64,000 bases of DNA from Aquificaceae bacterium (GTDB lineage: Bacteria > Aquificota > Aquificia > Aquificales > Aquificaceae): assembly GCA_027014155.1 (NCBI GenBank), contig JALWEG010000042.1, positions 24,321-88,320 on the forward strand, written 5' to 3'. Shown here piece after piece: positions 9,263 through 18,200 of the stretch (within the stretch, counting starts at the first letter, position 1; each line of letters starts with the position of its first letter). The notes beneath the pieces were generated by a model. It was not told the DNA's origin. It ran no database searches and saw nothing but the letters and a program-made list of their open reading frames with translations. The position numbers were made by a program, and so were the translations under genes.

Positions 9263-9950
9263 TGAGTATTCCACCGAACTTGCGTTTCCTTGAAGAGAAG
9301 TCTTCCAAGGCTGAGAGTAGGTGCTCCCGGGTGAAGTCGGGCCACAGGGTATCCGTAAAGTAAAGCTCCGTGTAGGCCAGGTTCCAGAGCAGGAAGTTGG
9401 AAATCCTCCTCTCTCCGGCCGTCCTTATCAGCAGGTCGGGGTCGGGTGAGGGATAGAGATCAAGGCATTTGGAGAACTCCTCCTCGCTTACCTCCTTTCT
9501 GCCTTCGGAGAGGAGTCCGTTAACGGCTCTGATTATGTCGTCCCTTCCTCCGTAGTCCACGGCCAGGTTCAGATTCATTCCCTTAAAGTTTTCGCTGTCC
9601 TCTTCTATACTCTCCATAAGCTTTGCGAGGCTTTCCGGGAGTCTATCCCTCCTGCCTATGAACCTGACCCTTATCTTAAGCTCGTAAAGCTCCTGCCGTT
9701 TTTCCTGCAGGTAGCTCTCTAAGAGATTGAATAGAGCCTGCACCTCTTCTTGGGGTCTTTTCCAGTTCTCTGTGGAAAATGTGAACAGGGTCAGATGTTT
9801 GATACCCAAGCTCCTTGAGAACCTAACTATCTCCTCCGCCGCTTTGACCCCCTGGTAATGTCCGGCTATGCGGGGTAGGTTCTTAGCCTTCGCCCAGCGG
9901 CCGTTTCCGTCCATTATTATGGCCACGTGGGTGGGTATCTTTATGTCCAT
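9255..9950 (-). CDS. uppS: Undecaprenyl diphosphate synthase UppS
   Basis: A cis-prenyltransferase of 231 aa. The N-terminal IMDGNGRWAK holds the catalytic Asp; TLFTFSTENW follows, then NLAVDYGGRDDI, and the RTAGERRISNFLLW motif near the end. It condenses isopentenyl diphosphate units onto farnesyl diphosphate to make the lipid carrier for cell wall synthesis. The stop overlaps cdsA; the start adjoins the stop of the preceding lipoprotein gene. Confidence 0.97.
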   Translation of the reverse strand: MDIKIPTHVAIIMDGNGRWAKAKNLPRIAGHYQGVKAAEEIVRFSRSLGIKHLTLFTFSTENWKRPQEEVQALFNLLESYLQEKRQELYELKIRVRFIGRRDRLPESLAKLMESIEEDSENFKGMNLNLAVDYGGRDDIIRAVNGLLSEGRKEVSEEEFSKCLDLYPSPDPDLLIRTAGERRISNFLLWNLAYTELYFTDTLWPDFTREHLLSALEDFSSRKRKFGGILNE

Positions 9951-10727
9951 TCACTCTCCTCTAAGCTCTTTTATCTTGAAGGCCTCCTCGGACATGGGGT
10001 ATCTCTCTATCAGCAGGTCGTAATACTTTTTGGCCTCCTGAAGGTTTCCCTTCTCCTCGTAAACCCTCGCCAGCATGAGGTAAGCGCTGGGCGCCTTGTT
10101 GCAGTCGGGCAGTTTTTTGGCTTCGCACTTCTTTATGAGGCTCTTATAGACCGCCTCCGCCTTATCTAAGTCCCCAAGCTCGTGGAATATCTTTCCGACC
10201 CAGAAGTAGGCGTTGTCCGTGTACTTGTTGGGTTTGTAGCTCTTTATAAAGCTCAAGAACCTGTCCCTCGCCTCGTAGAGCCTCTTCATGGTGTAAAGCT
10301 CGTGAGCCTTCCTGTAGGCCTCCTCCACGCCTTCCTGAGGCTGAGGTTGTGTCTCTTGTTCCTCTTCGGTCTGCGGTGGTTGCTCTTGGGTAGGCTGTTC
10401 CTGTTTTGGAGCCTCCGCGGTTTCGGTGGGTTTCTCCTTTTCCTTGGGACTGACTATCTCCACCACGCTCTCTTCCCTCTTTTTTAACTTCTCCTGCTGC
10501 ACCCTTAGGTTTTCCACGTCAACTCTTACGTCGGATAGAATCTGGGAGAGCTTATCTATCCTCTCGTTGGTCTTTATAAGGTCTTCCTCAAACCTGTTTT
10601 GCCTCTCTTCTATCTGGGAGAGCCTTCTCTCAAGGGCTTTTATCCTGCTTTCCTGAGGGTCTTCCTGCTGAACCGCACAGGAGCTAAGAAGTATAATTAA
10701 GGAACCTGCAAGTGCGAGCCTTTTCAT
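9951..10727 (-). CDS. CpoB/YbgF-like periplasmic lipoprotein
   Basis: A 258-aa protein with a lipoprotein signal (hydrophobic stretch ending ILLSSC), then a long coiled coil (about 25-95), a Glu/Gln/Pro-rich linker (about 105-145) and C-terminal TPR repeats (AHELYTMKRLYEARDRF; AYFWVGKIFHELGDLDKAE; AYLMLARVYEEKGNLQEAK). This is the layout of CpoB/YbgF, which couples the Tol-Pal system to peptidoglycan synthesis. No tol genes are in the window, so the role is inferred. First gene of the leftward series, divergent from fmt. Confidence 0.85.
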   Translation of the reverse strand: MKRLALAGSLIILLSSCAVQQEDPQESRIKALERRLSQIEERQNRFEEDLIKTNERIDKLSQILSDVRVDVENLRVQQEKLKKREESVVEIVSPKEKEKPTETAEAPKQEQPTQEQPPQTEEEQETQPQPQEGVEEAYRKAHELYTMKRLYEARDRFLSFIKSYKPNKYTDNAYFWVGKIFHELGDLDKAEAVYKSLIKKCEAKKLPDCNKAPSAYLMLARVYEEKGNLQEAKKYYDLLIERYPMSEEAFKIKELRGE

Positions 10728-10813
10728 AGTTATCGCTCCTCCTCTCTTGTGGCGGCTAAGTTATCGCTTACTATAAGAACTATTTTACAGAAAAACTGTA
10801 TGCTTATATTACT
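10728..10813. promoter_or_regulatory. Divergent promoter region between CpoB-like gene and fmt
   Basis: This short gap separates two divergent operons. Toward fmt I see TTTACA near 10789 and TATATT near 10805 with a short spacer, ending only a few bases before the ATG, so fmt mRNA may be nearly leaderless. The leftward promoter is not clear, but AGGAGG-like sequence lies before the lipoprotein start. Confidence 0.4.
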
Positions 10814-11737
10814 ATGGACTGCCGGCCGCGGACCGCAAGGGTTCTGTTCATGGGAACTCCGGACTTTGCCCTTCCATCTTTGAAGGCTCTCAGTGAGGAG
10901 TTTGAAGTTCAGGGAGTTGTGTCTCAACCGGATAGGCCGGCGGGTAGGGGAAAGAAGGTCTCTCCTACACCGGTCAAAAGGCTGGCCAAGGAACTGGGAC
11001 TTGAGGTCTACCAGCCTGAGAAAAAGGGAGAGCTGATTGAGCTGGTAGAGGAGCTGAGCCCCGACTGCGTGGTGGTGGTAGCCTACGGCAGGATTCTTCC
11101 TAAGGAAGTTTTGGAGATTCCCAAATACGGAGCTTTGAACCTGCACGCCTCCCTGCTTCCCAAGTACAGGGGAGCGGCACCGGTGCAGAGGGCCATCATA
11201 GCCGGCGATAGGGAGACTGGCAACACGGTGATGCTCATAAACGAGAGAATGGACGCGGGCGACATACTGGCCCAGCAGAGGGAAGTCATACTTCCCGAAG
11301 ACAACGCAAGGACGCTCTCGGAGAGGCTGGCGTCAAAGGGAGCCACCCTTTTGGTGGAAACTCTAAAGAAGTGGCTCGGGGGCGGACTAAAGCCCGTGCC
11401 CCAAAGAGAAGAAGAGGCAACCTACGCACCCCCCATAAGTAAAGAGGAGCTGAGGATATGTTGGAAGGCACAGGCCCAAAGCGTAGTTGATAGGATAAGA
11501 GGGTTGTATCCCAACGCCTACACCACCTTCAGAGGTTCAAGAATTAAGATTCTCAAAGCTGAGCCGCTGGAGCTGCAGGGAGAGCCTGCTGAGATTCTGG
11601 AGAACAAGAGGCTGGTGGTGGCCTGCGGCAGGGGAGCCGTTCTCGTGCGGGAGCTGATATCTCCCAAAGGCAAGCTCATGAAGGGAGAGGACTTTATGAG
11701 GGGATACTCCCCTTCCGTGGGGGAGAGGTTTACCTGA
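10814..11737 (+). CDS. fmt: Methionyl-tRNA formyltransferase
   Basis: A 307-aa Fmt of normal length. The N-terminal domain begins [15 protein letters not shown] and carries the hydrolase-type signature with [20 protein letters not shown] (Asn, His) and the later catalytic Asp in ERMDAGDIL; the C-terminal OB-like domain follows. It formylates Met-tRNA(fMet) for initiation. The start is uncertain: the ATG at 10814 adds about eight residues to the typical N terminus and has no clear ribosome binding site. Confidence 0.95.
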   Translation: MDCRPRTARVLFMGTPDFALPSLKALSEEFEVQGVVSQPDRPAGRGKKVSPTPVKRLAKELGLEVYQPEKKGELIELVEELSPDCVVVVAYGRILPKEVLEIPKYGALNLHASLLPKYRGAAPVQRAIIAGDRETGNTVMLINERMDAGDILAQQREVILPEDNARTLSERLASKGATLLVETLKKWLGGGLKPVPQREEEATYAPPISKEELRICWKAQAQSVVDRIRGLYPNAYTTFRGSRIKILKAEPLELQGEPAEILENKRLVVACGRGAVLVRELISPKGKLMKGEDFMRGYSPSVGERFT

Positions 11738-11748
11738 GAAGGTTTGCG

Positions 11749-13356
11749 ATGCGACGTGCGCTCTTTCTGCTTCTTAGCTTCAGCCTGATGGCTTTGGCGA
11801 ACGCTCACGAGCTTTTAAACAAGCTGAGTGTTATAGAGGCATCGGAGCTCTACAGGGACGAGAGATTCTTAGTTATCAAGCCTACCGAGGTAGCTTCCAG
11901 CATAACCACCGAAGTGAGAACCTGCTACATACCCCGAAGCTATTGCACAGAGGGCTTTTTAGCAAACCTTCGCAGAAACAGGGCGTTGATAGTCCGTAAG
12001 GCTGCCGTATCTTACAGGCTGTTTGAGCTGAACTTGGACACCCTTGAGCTCAATAAGCTCAAGGAACCGCCGGCACTTGCAACCCTTGGAGAGGATAAAA
12101 GAGTGGAGATACACCACGGGAGCAAGGTTATAAAAGTTCAAAGAGGCGTTCCCAAACACTGGATATATCCCGACCCCAAGCCCGTTGTTCCCTGCGGGGA
12201 CAAGTACTGGCTGATGGAAGGCAAGTACTTCGTTTTGCTGAGCCGTGAAGGTAAGCTCATAAAGAGAGGCAAAGGAGATGCCGTATGCGTTATGGGAAGG
12301 TTCGTAAGCCCATCGGAGGCTCCCACGCTCAGAGCAGCTCCCTTAAAGAAGATAATAAAGCTCGGCAGGAGGATAACCTTCCCATCCCACTGGAACCATC
12401 TCCTCTTCCCCAACGGAGTTCTCCTCTTAGGAAGGGAAGAAGGCAACACGAGCCGTATAGAGTTCTACGACAGAGAGCTTAAGAAAATCATGTCGTACAA
12501 ACTCAAAGGCAGAGTGAAGTTCATACTTCATACAGGGAGCAGGTTCTACATAACCGCCGAGTATCCCGACAGGTTCTTTGAGTTCCACAGAGTTGACGTA
12601 AGAGAGAAAGATGCCCAAAGGCTCTTCTCCTTTGAGGATAAAGACTACAACAAGATATACTTCCTCGTGCCTGCGGAGGGGGATAGGTACATACTCGTGA
12701 TGCCCCCTTACGACGTGTGCCTCGCCCCTTCGTGGCAAGGCTCCTGCACCCTCACCAAGTATTACAAAGGCAGAGCCACCCTCTTGGGAAGGGACTACAG
12801 ACCTATAAAAAGCATAGACATACCCAAGACAGCACACACCTACTACCTCAAAGGCGGCTTCCTCTACTGCCTATTTAAAAATCGGGAATGCACGTTCGTG
12901 GACTCCCGGCTTAGGGAGACACCCTTAGGCATCTACGGCTTTGGGGACACCTTCAGAGGCTACGAGTTCCTGCCGCTCTTCGGAGAGGATTCCTCCTTCG
13001 TGGTGTTCGGCGACAAGAGCTACAGAGCCTTCAGGAGATGCACCATCGGCGCCCACGCCAGAGCCGCTTTCTGTGAGAACAGGGACGGGAGCTTTACCTT
13101 GATAGACATAGAGAGCGGCAAGCTGCTGGGAAAATCCATAAAGAGGCTTTACCCCGAATACGTTTATAGAAGTATGGCCTTCGGACGCTCAGGCAACAAG
13201 CTGGTGGTGCTGGACTCCGAAGACGGCAAGGTGCTGGACATACGCAGGCTCGACTGCTCCGGCGAGCTGTCCCTTGAATTTAGCAGAGACAGAGCTTACG
13301 CTTTATGTTCTGATGCCGAAAGAAAGAGCCTGGAGGTGATTCTCTTTGGCGATTAG
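11749..13356 (+). CDS. Secreted protein of unknown function, possible beta-propeller
   Basis: A 535-aa protein with a clear signal peptide (residues 1-19, ending ALANA). The mature part has repeating beta-rich segments of about 40-50 residues with YDRELK, YRPIKSIDI and LIDIESGKLLGKS-type strands, which suggests a propeller, plus scattered Cys pairs that could form disulfides in the periplasm. No family recognised. It follows fmt by 11 bases and is followed, overlapping, by a second secreted protein, so the two probably act together. Confidence 0.85.
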   Translation: MRRALFLLLSFSLMALANAHELLNKLSVIEASELYRDERFLVIKPTEVASSITTEVRTCYIPRSYCTEGFLANLRRNRALIVRKAAVSYRLFELNLDTLELNKLKEPPALATLGEDKRVEIHHGSKVIKVQRGVPKHWIYPDPKPVVPCGDKYWLMEGKYFVLLSREGKLIKRGKGDAVCVMGRFVSPSEAPTLRAAPLKKIIKLGRRITFPSHWNHLLFPNGVLLLGREEGNTSRIEFYDRELKKIMSYKLKGRVKFILHTGSRFYITAEYPDRFFEFHRVDVREKDAQRLFSFEDKDYNKIYFLVPAEGDRYILVMPPYDVCLAPSWQGSCTLTKYYKGRATLLGRDYRPIKSIDIPKTAHTYYLKGGFLYCLFKNRECTFVDSRLRETPLGIYGFGDTFRGYEFLPLFGEDSSFVVFGDKSYRAFRRCTIGAHARAAFCENRDGSFTLIDIESGKLLGKSIKRLYPEYVYRSMAFGRSGNKLVVLDSEDGKVLDIRRLDCSGELSLEFSRDRAYALCSDAERKSLEVILFGD

Positions 13357-13909
13357 GTTCTTAGTACTTTTCTTATTTATAAGGCTGACCTTCGGTATTG
13401 AGGTAGGAAAGGTAGAGATAAGGGAACAGGACATACTCATTCCCATCAAAGGCAAAGGCTCCATAACCCTTGAGGTGATTGACCCGCCGAAGGTTCCCAA
13501 ATCTGGAGCCTACACCGACTTTAGGGGATACGGAAAGGTTTACAGATACAAATACCTGAGTCTCTGCTACGGCGCCATGTATTACGAAAACGAGAGCGAG
13601 AACGTATTCGGAGCGCTCGTCTTTGGGGAGGAGGGAGCATTCGCAAATCTCTCCGCCCTGCCCGAAAGGGGAAGGTTTCGCCTTCTGCCCGCGAGGCTGT
13701 GCCTTTGCTTCTCCGATGAGGAGCGCAAGACTATAGACCCTCTAAATCCGCCTATGGACGATGTATGCCCCTCCAACGTTCATGTATGGATAAACTACAC
13801 CCACGCTCAGGTTCTTAGGGAGGTCGGTATTGAAAGCGCCCTGCTGAAGGTTAGAGTTCGGGACAGCTCCGGCTCCTCTGCGGAGTTTCGGATTAAAATA
13901 AGCAGATGA
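13346..13909 (+). CDS. Small secreted protein of unknown function
   Basis: A 187-aa protein starting with a hydrophobic signal-like segment (FLVLFLFIRLTFG). The start is a TTG behind GGAGGTG, inside the end of the preceding gene. The mature part is beta-rich with four cysteines (LSLCYGA, RLCLCF, DDVCPS) that could pair. No family recognised. Cotranscribed with the larger secreted protein upstream; the next gene starts four bases before its stop. Confidence 0.75.
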   Translation: MAIRFLVLFLFIRLTFGIEVGKVEIREQDILIPIKGKGSITLEVIDPPKVPKSGAYTDFRGYGKVYRYKYLSLCYGAMYYENESENVFGALVFGEEGAFANLSALPERGRFRLLPARLCLCFSDEERKTIDPLNPPMDDVCPSNVHVWINYTHAQVLREVGIESALLKVRVRDSSGSSAEFRIKISR

Positions 13910-14304
13910 GGGAGTTCACCTACCGCAGGAGAGTCCAGTTCTACGAGACCGACGCCCAAGGTGTGGTGCATCACTCTAACTACTTTCGCTACTTTGAGGA
14001 GGCAAGGGGAGAGCTTCTGAGGGACAGAGGACTTCCCTACAGCCGCATGAGGGAAGAAGGCTTTGAGGTAGTCCTCTTAGAGGCAAAGTGCCGGTGGAAA
14101 AAACCCCTGCTCTACGACGAGGAGTTCAGCATAGAGCTTAAGGTAAGCCACATGGACAGGTTCACCTTCTCAATCAATTACAGGCTCCTCTGCGACGGCG
14201 AGATAAGAGCTTTGGGAGAGACGCGCCACTGCGTCCTTAAAGGAGGCAGAATCGTCTCCATACCCCGCAGCGTGAGAGCCGCCTTTGACCCCGATGCTGG
14301 ATAG
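13906..14304 (+). CDS. YbgC/FadM-type acyl-CoA thioesterase (4HBT fold)
   Basis: A 132-aa single hotdog domain. The signature near the N terminus is YETDAQGVVHHSNYFRYFEEAR, written here in part: ETDAQGVVHH then YFRYFEEA, with the catalytic Asp in ETDAQG. Such enzymes hydrolyse acyl-CoA or acyl-ACP thioesters; YbgC members often accompany the Tol-Pal genes, and a CpoB-like gene is nearby though not adjacent. Its ATG overlaps the upstream stop. Confidence 0.9.
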   Translation: MREFTYRRRVQFYETDAQGVVHHSNYFRYFEEARGELLRDRGLPYSRMREEGFEVVLLEAKCRWKKPLLYDEEFSIELKVSHMDRFTFSINYRLLCDGEIRALGETRHCVLKGGRIVSIPRSVRAAFDPDAG

Positions 14305-14620
14305 GGACGTTCTCGGTGAAGAGGCTTTAAAGGACATAGCCTCCGTAGGGGGAGGCTACGGCATCAGAATAGAGAGATGTATTAAAGAGCTGGAGAGGCT
14401 TGAACGTGCCATAAATTACCTCAAGCTCCGTATCCAGAGAGCGAAATCCACGCCCCTGCTCTCCATGCGCCTTCTGCTCTCCTTCAGAAAACGATTCAGA
14501 GAAACCAAAACCCTCGCCCTTGAGTACAGAAGATACCTAATCATCTACAGAGAGGCCATCGGCCTGACGAGACACAGAGAGGTTTACGAGGTATACAACC
14601 TTGAGAGGTTTGAAGCCTGA
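14294..14620 (+). CDS. Small basic helical protein, unknown
   Basis: About 108 aa, Arg/Lys/Leu-rich and helical, with no recognised domain. The ATG at 14294 lies in the last codons of the thioesterase gene, so the genes are coupled. It is the last host gene before the prophage; the tRNA-Pro 3' fragment (attL) begins 17 bases after its stop. Confidence 0.65.
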   Translation: MLDRDVLGEEALKDIASVGGGYGIRIERCIKELERLERAINYLKLRIQRAKSTPLLSMRLLLSFRKRFRETKTLALEYRRYLIIYREAIGLTRHREVYEVYNLERFEA

Positions 14621-14636
14621 AAGAACACCTTGAGTG

Positions 14637-14681
14637 TCGGGGTGGCAGGACTTGAACCTGCGACCTTCGGCTCCCAAAGCC
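14637..14681 (-). repeat. attL: 45-bp duplicated tRNA-Pro 3' segment
   Basis: Identical over 45 bases to 52353-52397; the bases on either side differ. On the minus strand it covers the 3' side of the anticodon arm, the variable loop, the T arm, the acceptor 3' strand and the discriminator base. It is not a working tRNA because the 5' half is missing. This is the original chromosomal 3' end displaced by integration. Confidence 0.97.
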
Positions 14682-14859
14682 TAAATAATGTGTTCTCTAT
14701 ATGCCATGCGAATATGGTGGTAATCCTTGCCTCTCAATCTTTTACTCCAAGTTAACACACACTAACAACGCACCTTTCCGAACCTCTTTTTGCTCTATTT
14801 TTACGCCATTATTTCGCCAATATTACGGAAAATTTCGGAAGCTCAAAACAGCTTCTTTC
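14682..14859. promoter_or_regulatory. Left prophage end, candidate integrase arm sites
   Basis: There is no gene in this AT-rich stretch. Short repeats resembling TTTCGGAA occur at 14833-14840, with TTTCCGAA (its near reverse) at 14775-14782 and ACGGAAAA at 14825. The same TTTCGGAA appears twice beside attR at 52307 and 52318. Such paired short repeats beside each att core are what arm-binding sites of a tyrosine integrase look like; this is inference. Confidence 0.45.
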
Positions 14860-15219
14860 TTATAGCTTTTGCATCCCTATGGCAGTAATCACAGAGCTGA
14901 ATATTGCGGCGAATACTATCTTCAGGATGTCCCAAGTTCGGGAAGACATCTTCTCATTTATCTTCTCAATCTTAATCTCCATTTTCTCCATTCTCTTTAT
15001 AACGTGTTCTATCTCGGCTTGTAGCCCATCGTGGCGAGCCTGAAGTTCCACCTGTTTTCTTGAGACTACGACAAGCTCTTTCAAAGCCTCTTTAATTTCA
15101 TGCATATCCTCGGCAAGCTGTCCGAGAGAGGCTCTCAACTCTGCAAGGTCTGTCTTGTGGTTTACGATTTCACTTTCAATCCTGTCAAGCCTACTGTGTA
15201 GAGTGTCCTTTGTCGCCAT
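14860..15219 (-). CDS. Coiled-coil protein with C-terminal membrane anchor
   Basis: A 119-aa protein: a long heptad-rich coiled coil (about 5-92), then one hydrophobic helix (ILKIVFAAIFSSVITAIGM) at the C terminus. This layout resembles haemolysin XhlA-type phage proteins or other membrane-anchored phage coiled coils, but I cannot assign a role. It is the last gene of the late block, 12 bases after the largest ejection-protein gene. Confidence 0.7.
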   Translation of the reverse strand: MATKDTLHSRLDRIESEIVNHKTDLAELRASLGQLAEDMHEIKEALKELVVVSRKQVELQARHDGLQAEIEHVIKRMEKMEIKIEKINEKMSSRTWDILKIVFAAIFSSVITAIGMQKL

Positions 15220-15230
15220 TATCCCCTCCC

Positions 15231-18200
15231 CTATTGCAACAACATTTTCTTCTTCCTATCAGAACCAAAGGGGTCTATCCTGTTCTTTACCCTTCTCATC
15301 AGCCCCTCCCTGCTTATCGCCGAAGAGAGCTTAAGGTAAAGGTACATATACTCCTTCTTTACCTCTCCCTCAGAACTTTGGACCTTATTAGCCAAATACT
15401 TCAATCTATCCGTTATCTCTGCGTAAAGCTCCTTGTAAGCTCCCTCATCGCCGTTTACTATCGCACCTGCAAGAGAGTTCACAAGAGGCTCGTACTTCTT
15501 CCTGAACAAAGTTTCAAGAACGTATATCTTCTCCTTCTTTTCTAAAAACTCGTAATAAGACCGAGGTCTCAAGCCCAAAGCCCTCAACGCCGCATCCTTA
15601 GTCGTAGCCTTGTCAATCACCCTACCCTTGCTGTCTTTGACGTATCCCGTTTTATACATCTGCAGGGCGTCTTCAATATTTTGATAAATCCGGGGCTTTA
15701 TCTCCCTTTCTATCTTTTGAGGGTCTCCCTCAGCCAAAGCCATAGCAAGCCTGCCCGGTCTCCCCAGCAAATCCCTAAAGGAAGTTGGCACATCTATCTT
15801 TACAGAACTCCTTATGTCTATCCCTGCGACTAAGGGCAGCCCTCCCTTTATAAAAGCCTTCAAAGTCGGATTATCTATCTCGTCCTCAAGGCTCTTGCCC
15901 GTCTGCTCACGATAAAGCCAGTCTATAACTTCGTATCCGTAATTAAGTATGGGATTGCCCGCAACCCCGCCTATCAGCATGGCAGCCCCAAAGAACTGAA
16001 GTGCCTCTCTCGGGTGCTTTATAGCGTTCTTTGTCGCCATTCTCGCACTCAAAAGAATTTGGTTAATAAGGAAGTTCTTATAAGGGAGTAAAAGCTTAGC
16101 AATAGAGCCGCTCAAACCCCTCGGTGCGGCAAACTTCTCGTATCTGAACTGCGTTTTATCCACAACCTCTCTTGCAAAGTCAATAGCCTTTTCCTCAAGC
16201 GGAACCTTCTTATCAAGTATCCTTCTGTAAAGAGGGTCATCTTTGCTCACCCCCAGAACGTCTAAAACCTTAAGCATTCCCTCCACGCCGTTTCTCTTTG
16301 CGTAATCCTTGGTAGCTCCGTAAGTGGCGACCCTATTCACTACCTCAACAGCCTTGAACATAATCAGAGGATAATCCTTTGCAGAGGCTCTCATATTCTC
16401 AAAGCCCGTCTCGGTGAGAACCCCCGCATCAAACAGCTCCTTCTTTATCTTCTCGTCTCCCTTTATTAACCCTTTTATATACTTACTGCCTCCCCTTAAA
16501 ACGCTCCTTACCCCCAAAACAGGGGCAACGTTCAAAGCTACCTGCGTAGAGTTCACCGCAGCAGAGGAGGCACTAAGCCCCAAGTCCGCAACGTAGTTAG
16601 CCCAATAACCGCTTATCCCCGCCGCCTTTCTAACCTGAAAAGGCGACAGCTCAGACCCTACGCTCTTGTTCAACGCTCTCAGTAAAACCCTTCCCGGTCT
16701 GGTCTTCAAAAAGGAGTTAACAATATCTGCGGTTATCTGTTCCCCTTTTGTGGGATAACCCAAAACCTGCTCTTTGTATTCGTCTAAAAGCTGTCTGAGC
16801 TTTGCTGAAGGAACGTTCTGATAAGCCTTCTCAAACTCCTTTAAAAACCTGTCCTGATGGAGCTTTTTCAAAAGCGTAAAAGTGTAAAGCGATAAAGCGG
16901 TTTCAGGGTCTTTTATGTAGCCGTCTATGTTGTATTTCCTCTGCAGGAGATTCCCTACAAACCTATATCTGGGACGATTCCCTACCCCCGCCTTCTTTAC
17001 CAACTGCTTAACCTCGTCCTTGGTAAGCTCAACCCCCTGTTCAAGGTTGTTTACCAGCTTCCAAAATCTGGGATTGGTAATCTTGACCTCGTATATATCC
17101 GGTCTTAAGAACGCCCTTATCTTTACGTCCTTGCCCTCTTCCAACCCCTTAGTGGCAACCTCAAGAGCCTCGTCCCAAGTCTTTGTAGATACAAACTCAT
17201 CTCCCACCTTGACCCTTATGTTGCCTTCAAAGAGATGCGGGAAGTAATCTTCTCTGTAGCTTATATCCAACCCCTGCTCTTTAACGTAATTGTAAATGTC
17301 ATCAAGATAGCTTCTAATCTCTTTTGCTATTTCTTTTGTTTTGCCGTCTGCGTTCTTGAGCTTACCTTCAACTACATCAATTACCCGTTCCTTTTCTTTG
17401 TCAGACATTCCCTTGAAGCGTTTCTTTAGGGTCTCAAGCCTATTTCCCAGCCAAGCGTAAAGGTCTTTTTCAAGCCCCTCCGTGTATTCCTTGGCAGCCC
17501 TATAAACGCCTGCGGTTCTGGAGCTTTTCTTAAGCCACTCGTATTGAGGCAGTATCCACCTTGTCCAGTTAGCGAAAATCGCCTGCCTATCCGCCTTGGC
17601 AAGCTCTGTAAAGGGGTCTAACTCCTCATAACCTTGGGCTTTAGCTAAGGGGTCTTCGCTTTCTCTGGCAAGCTTTGTTATGCCTTCTTTGAGTTGTTCA
17701 GAGGAGGGACCTCCGGAGTAGAACTTGACTTCATCGTCAGGGCGAGTTAAATTATTATTGATGCCATCGGTTAGCTCCCCGGGAGCGTAGCCGGTGGCAG
17801 ACGGGGTCCTACCCGGGGATAGGCCACGTGTCCATATTATCTCTTCTTCTCCTCTACGCACTTTGTTAAGAATAGTTTTCACACTCTTCCTATGGAAGGA
17901 AACCAAAGACAAGCTCCCATTAGAATCAACAGTTATAGTTGCATACCCTTTATTGCCATTAGACTTATATTCCTTATAGAATACATATTTATTGCTGTTT
18001 TTATCCTTTGTTATAACGTGAGGCTGAGATAATATATCAGAAATAAGAAAAATATCCCTTGCCCTTTGAGCTTCGTAACCCCTTATCTTTTCAGGCTCTA
18101 CACCCTGTTTTATAAGCTCATAAGACTCTTCAGGTGTCTTAGCACCTTCAACAAAACCTTTCTTTTTGCCTCCGGATATTATGTTTAAAAAGTGCCTTTT

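Noticed and set aside
10730..11146. Minus-strand frame of 138 aa over fmt start
   Set aside because: Antisense of fmt; no domain.
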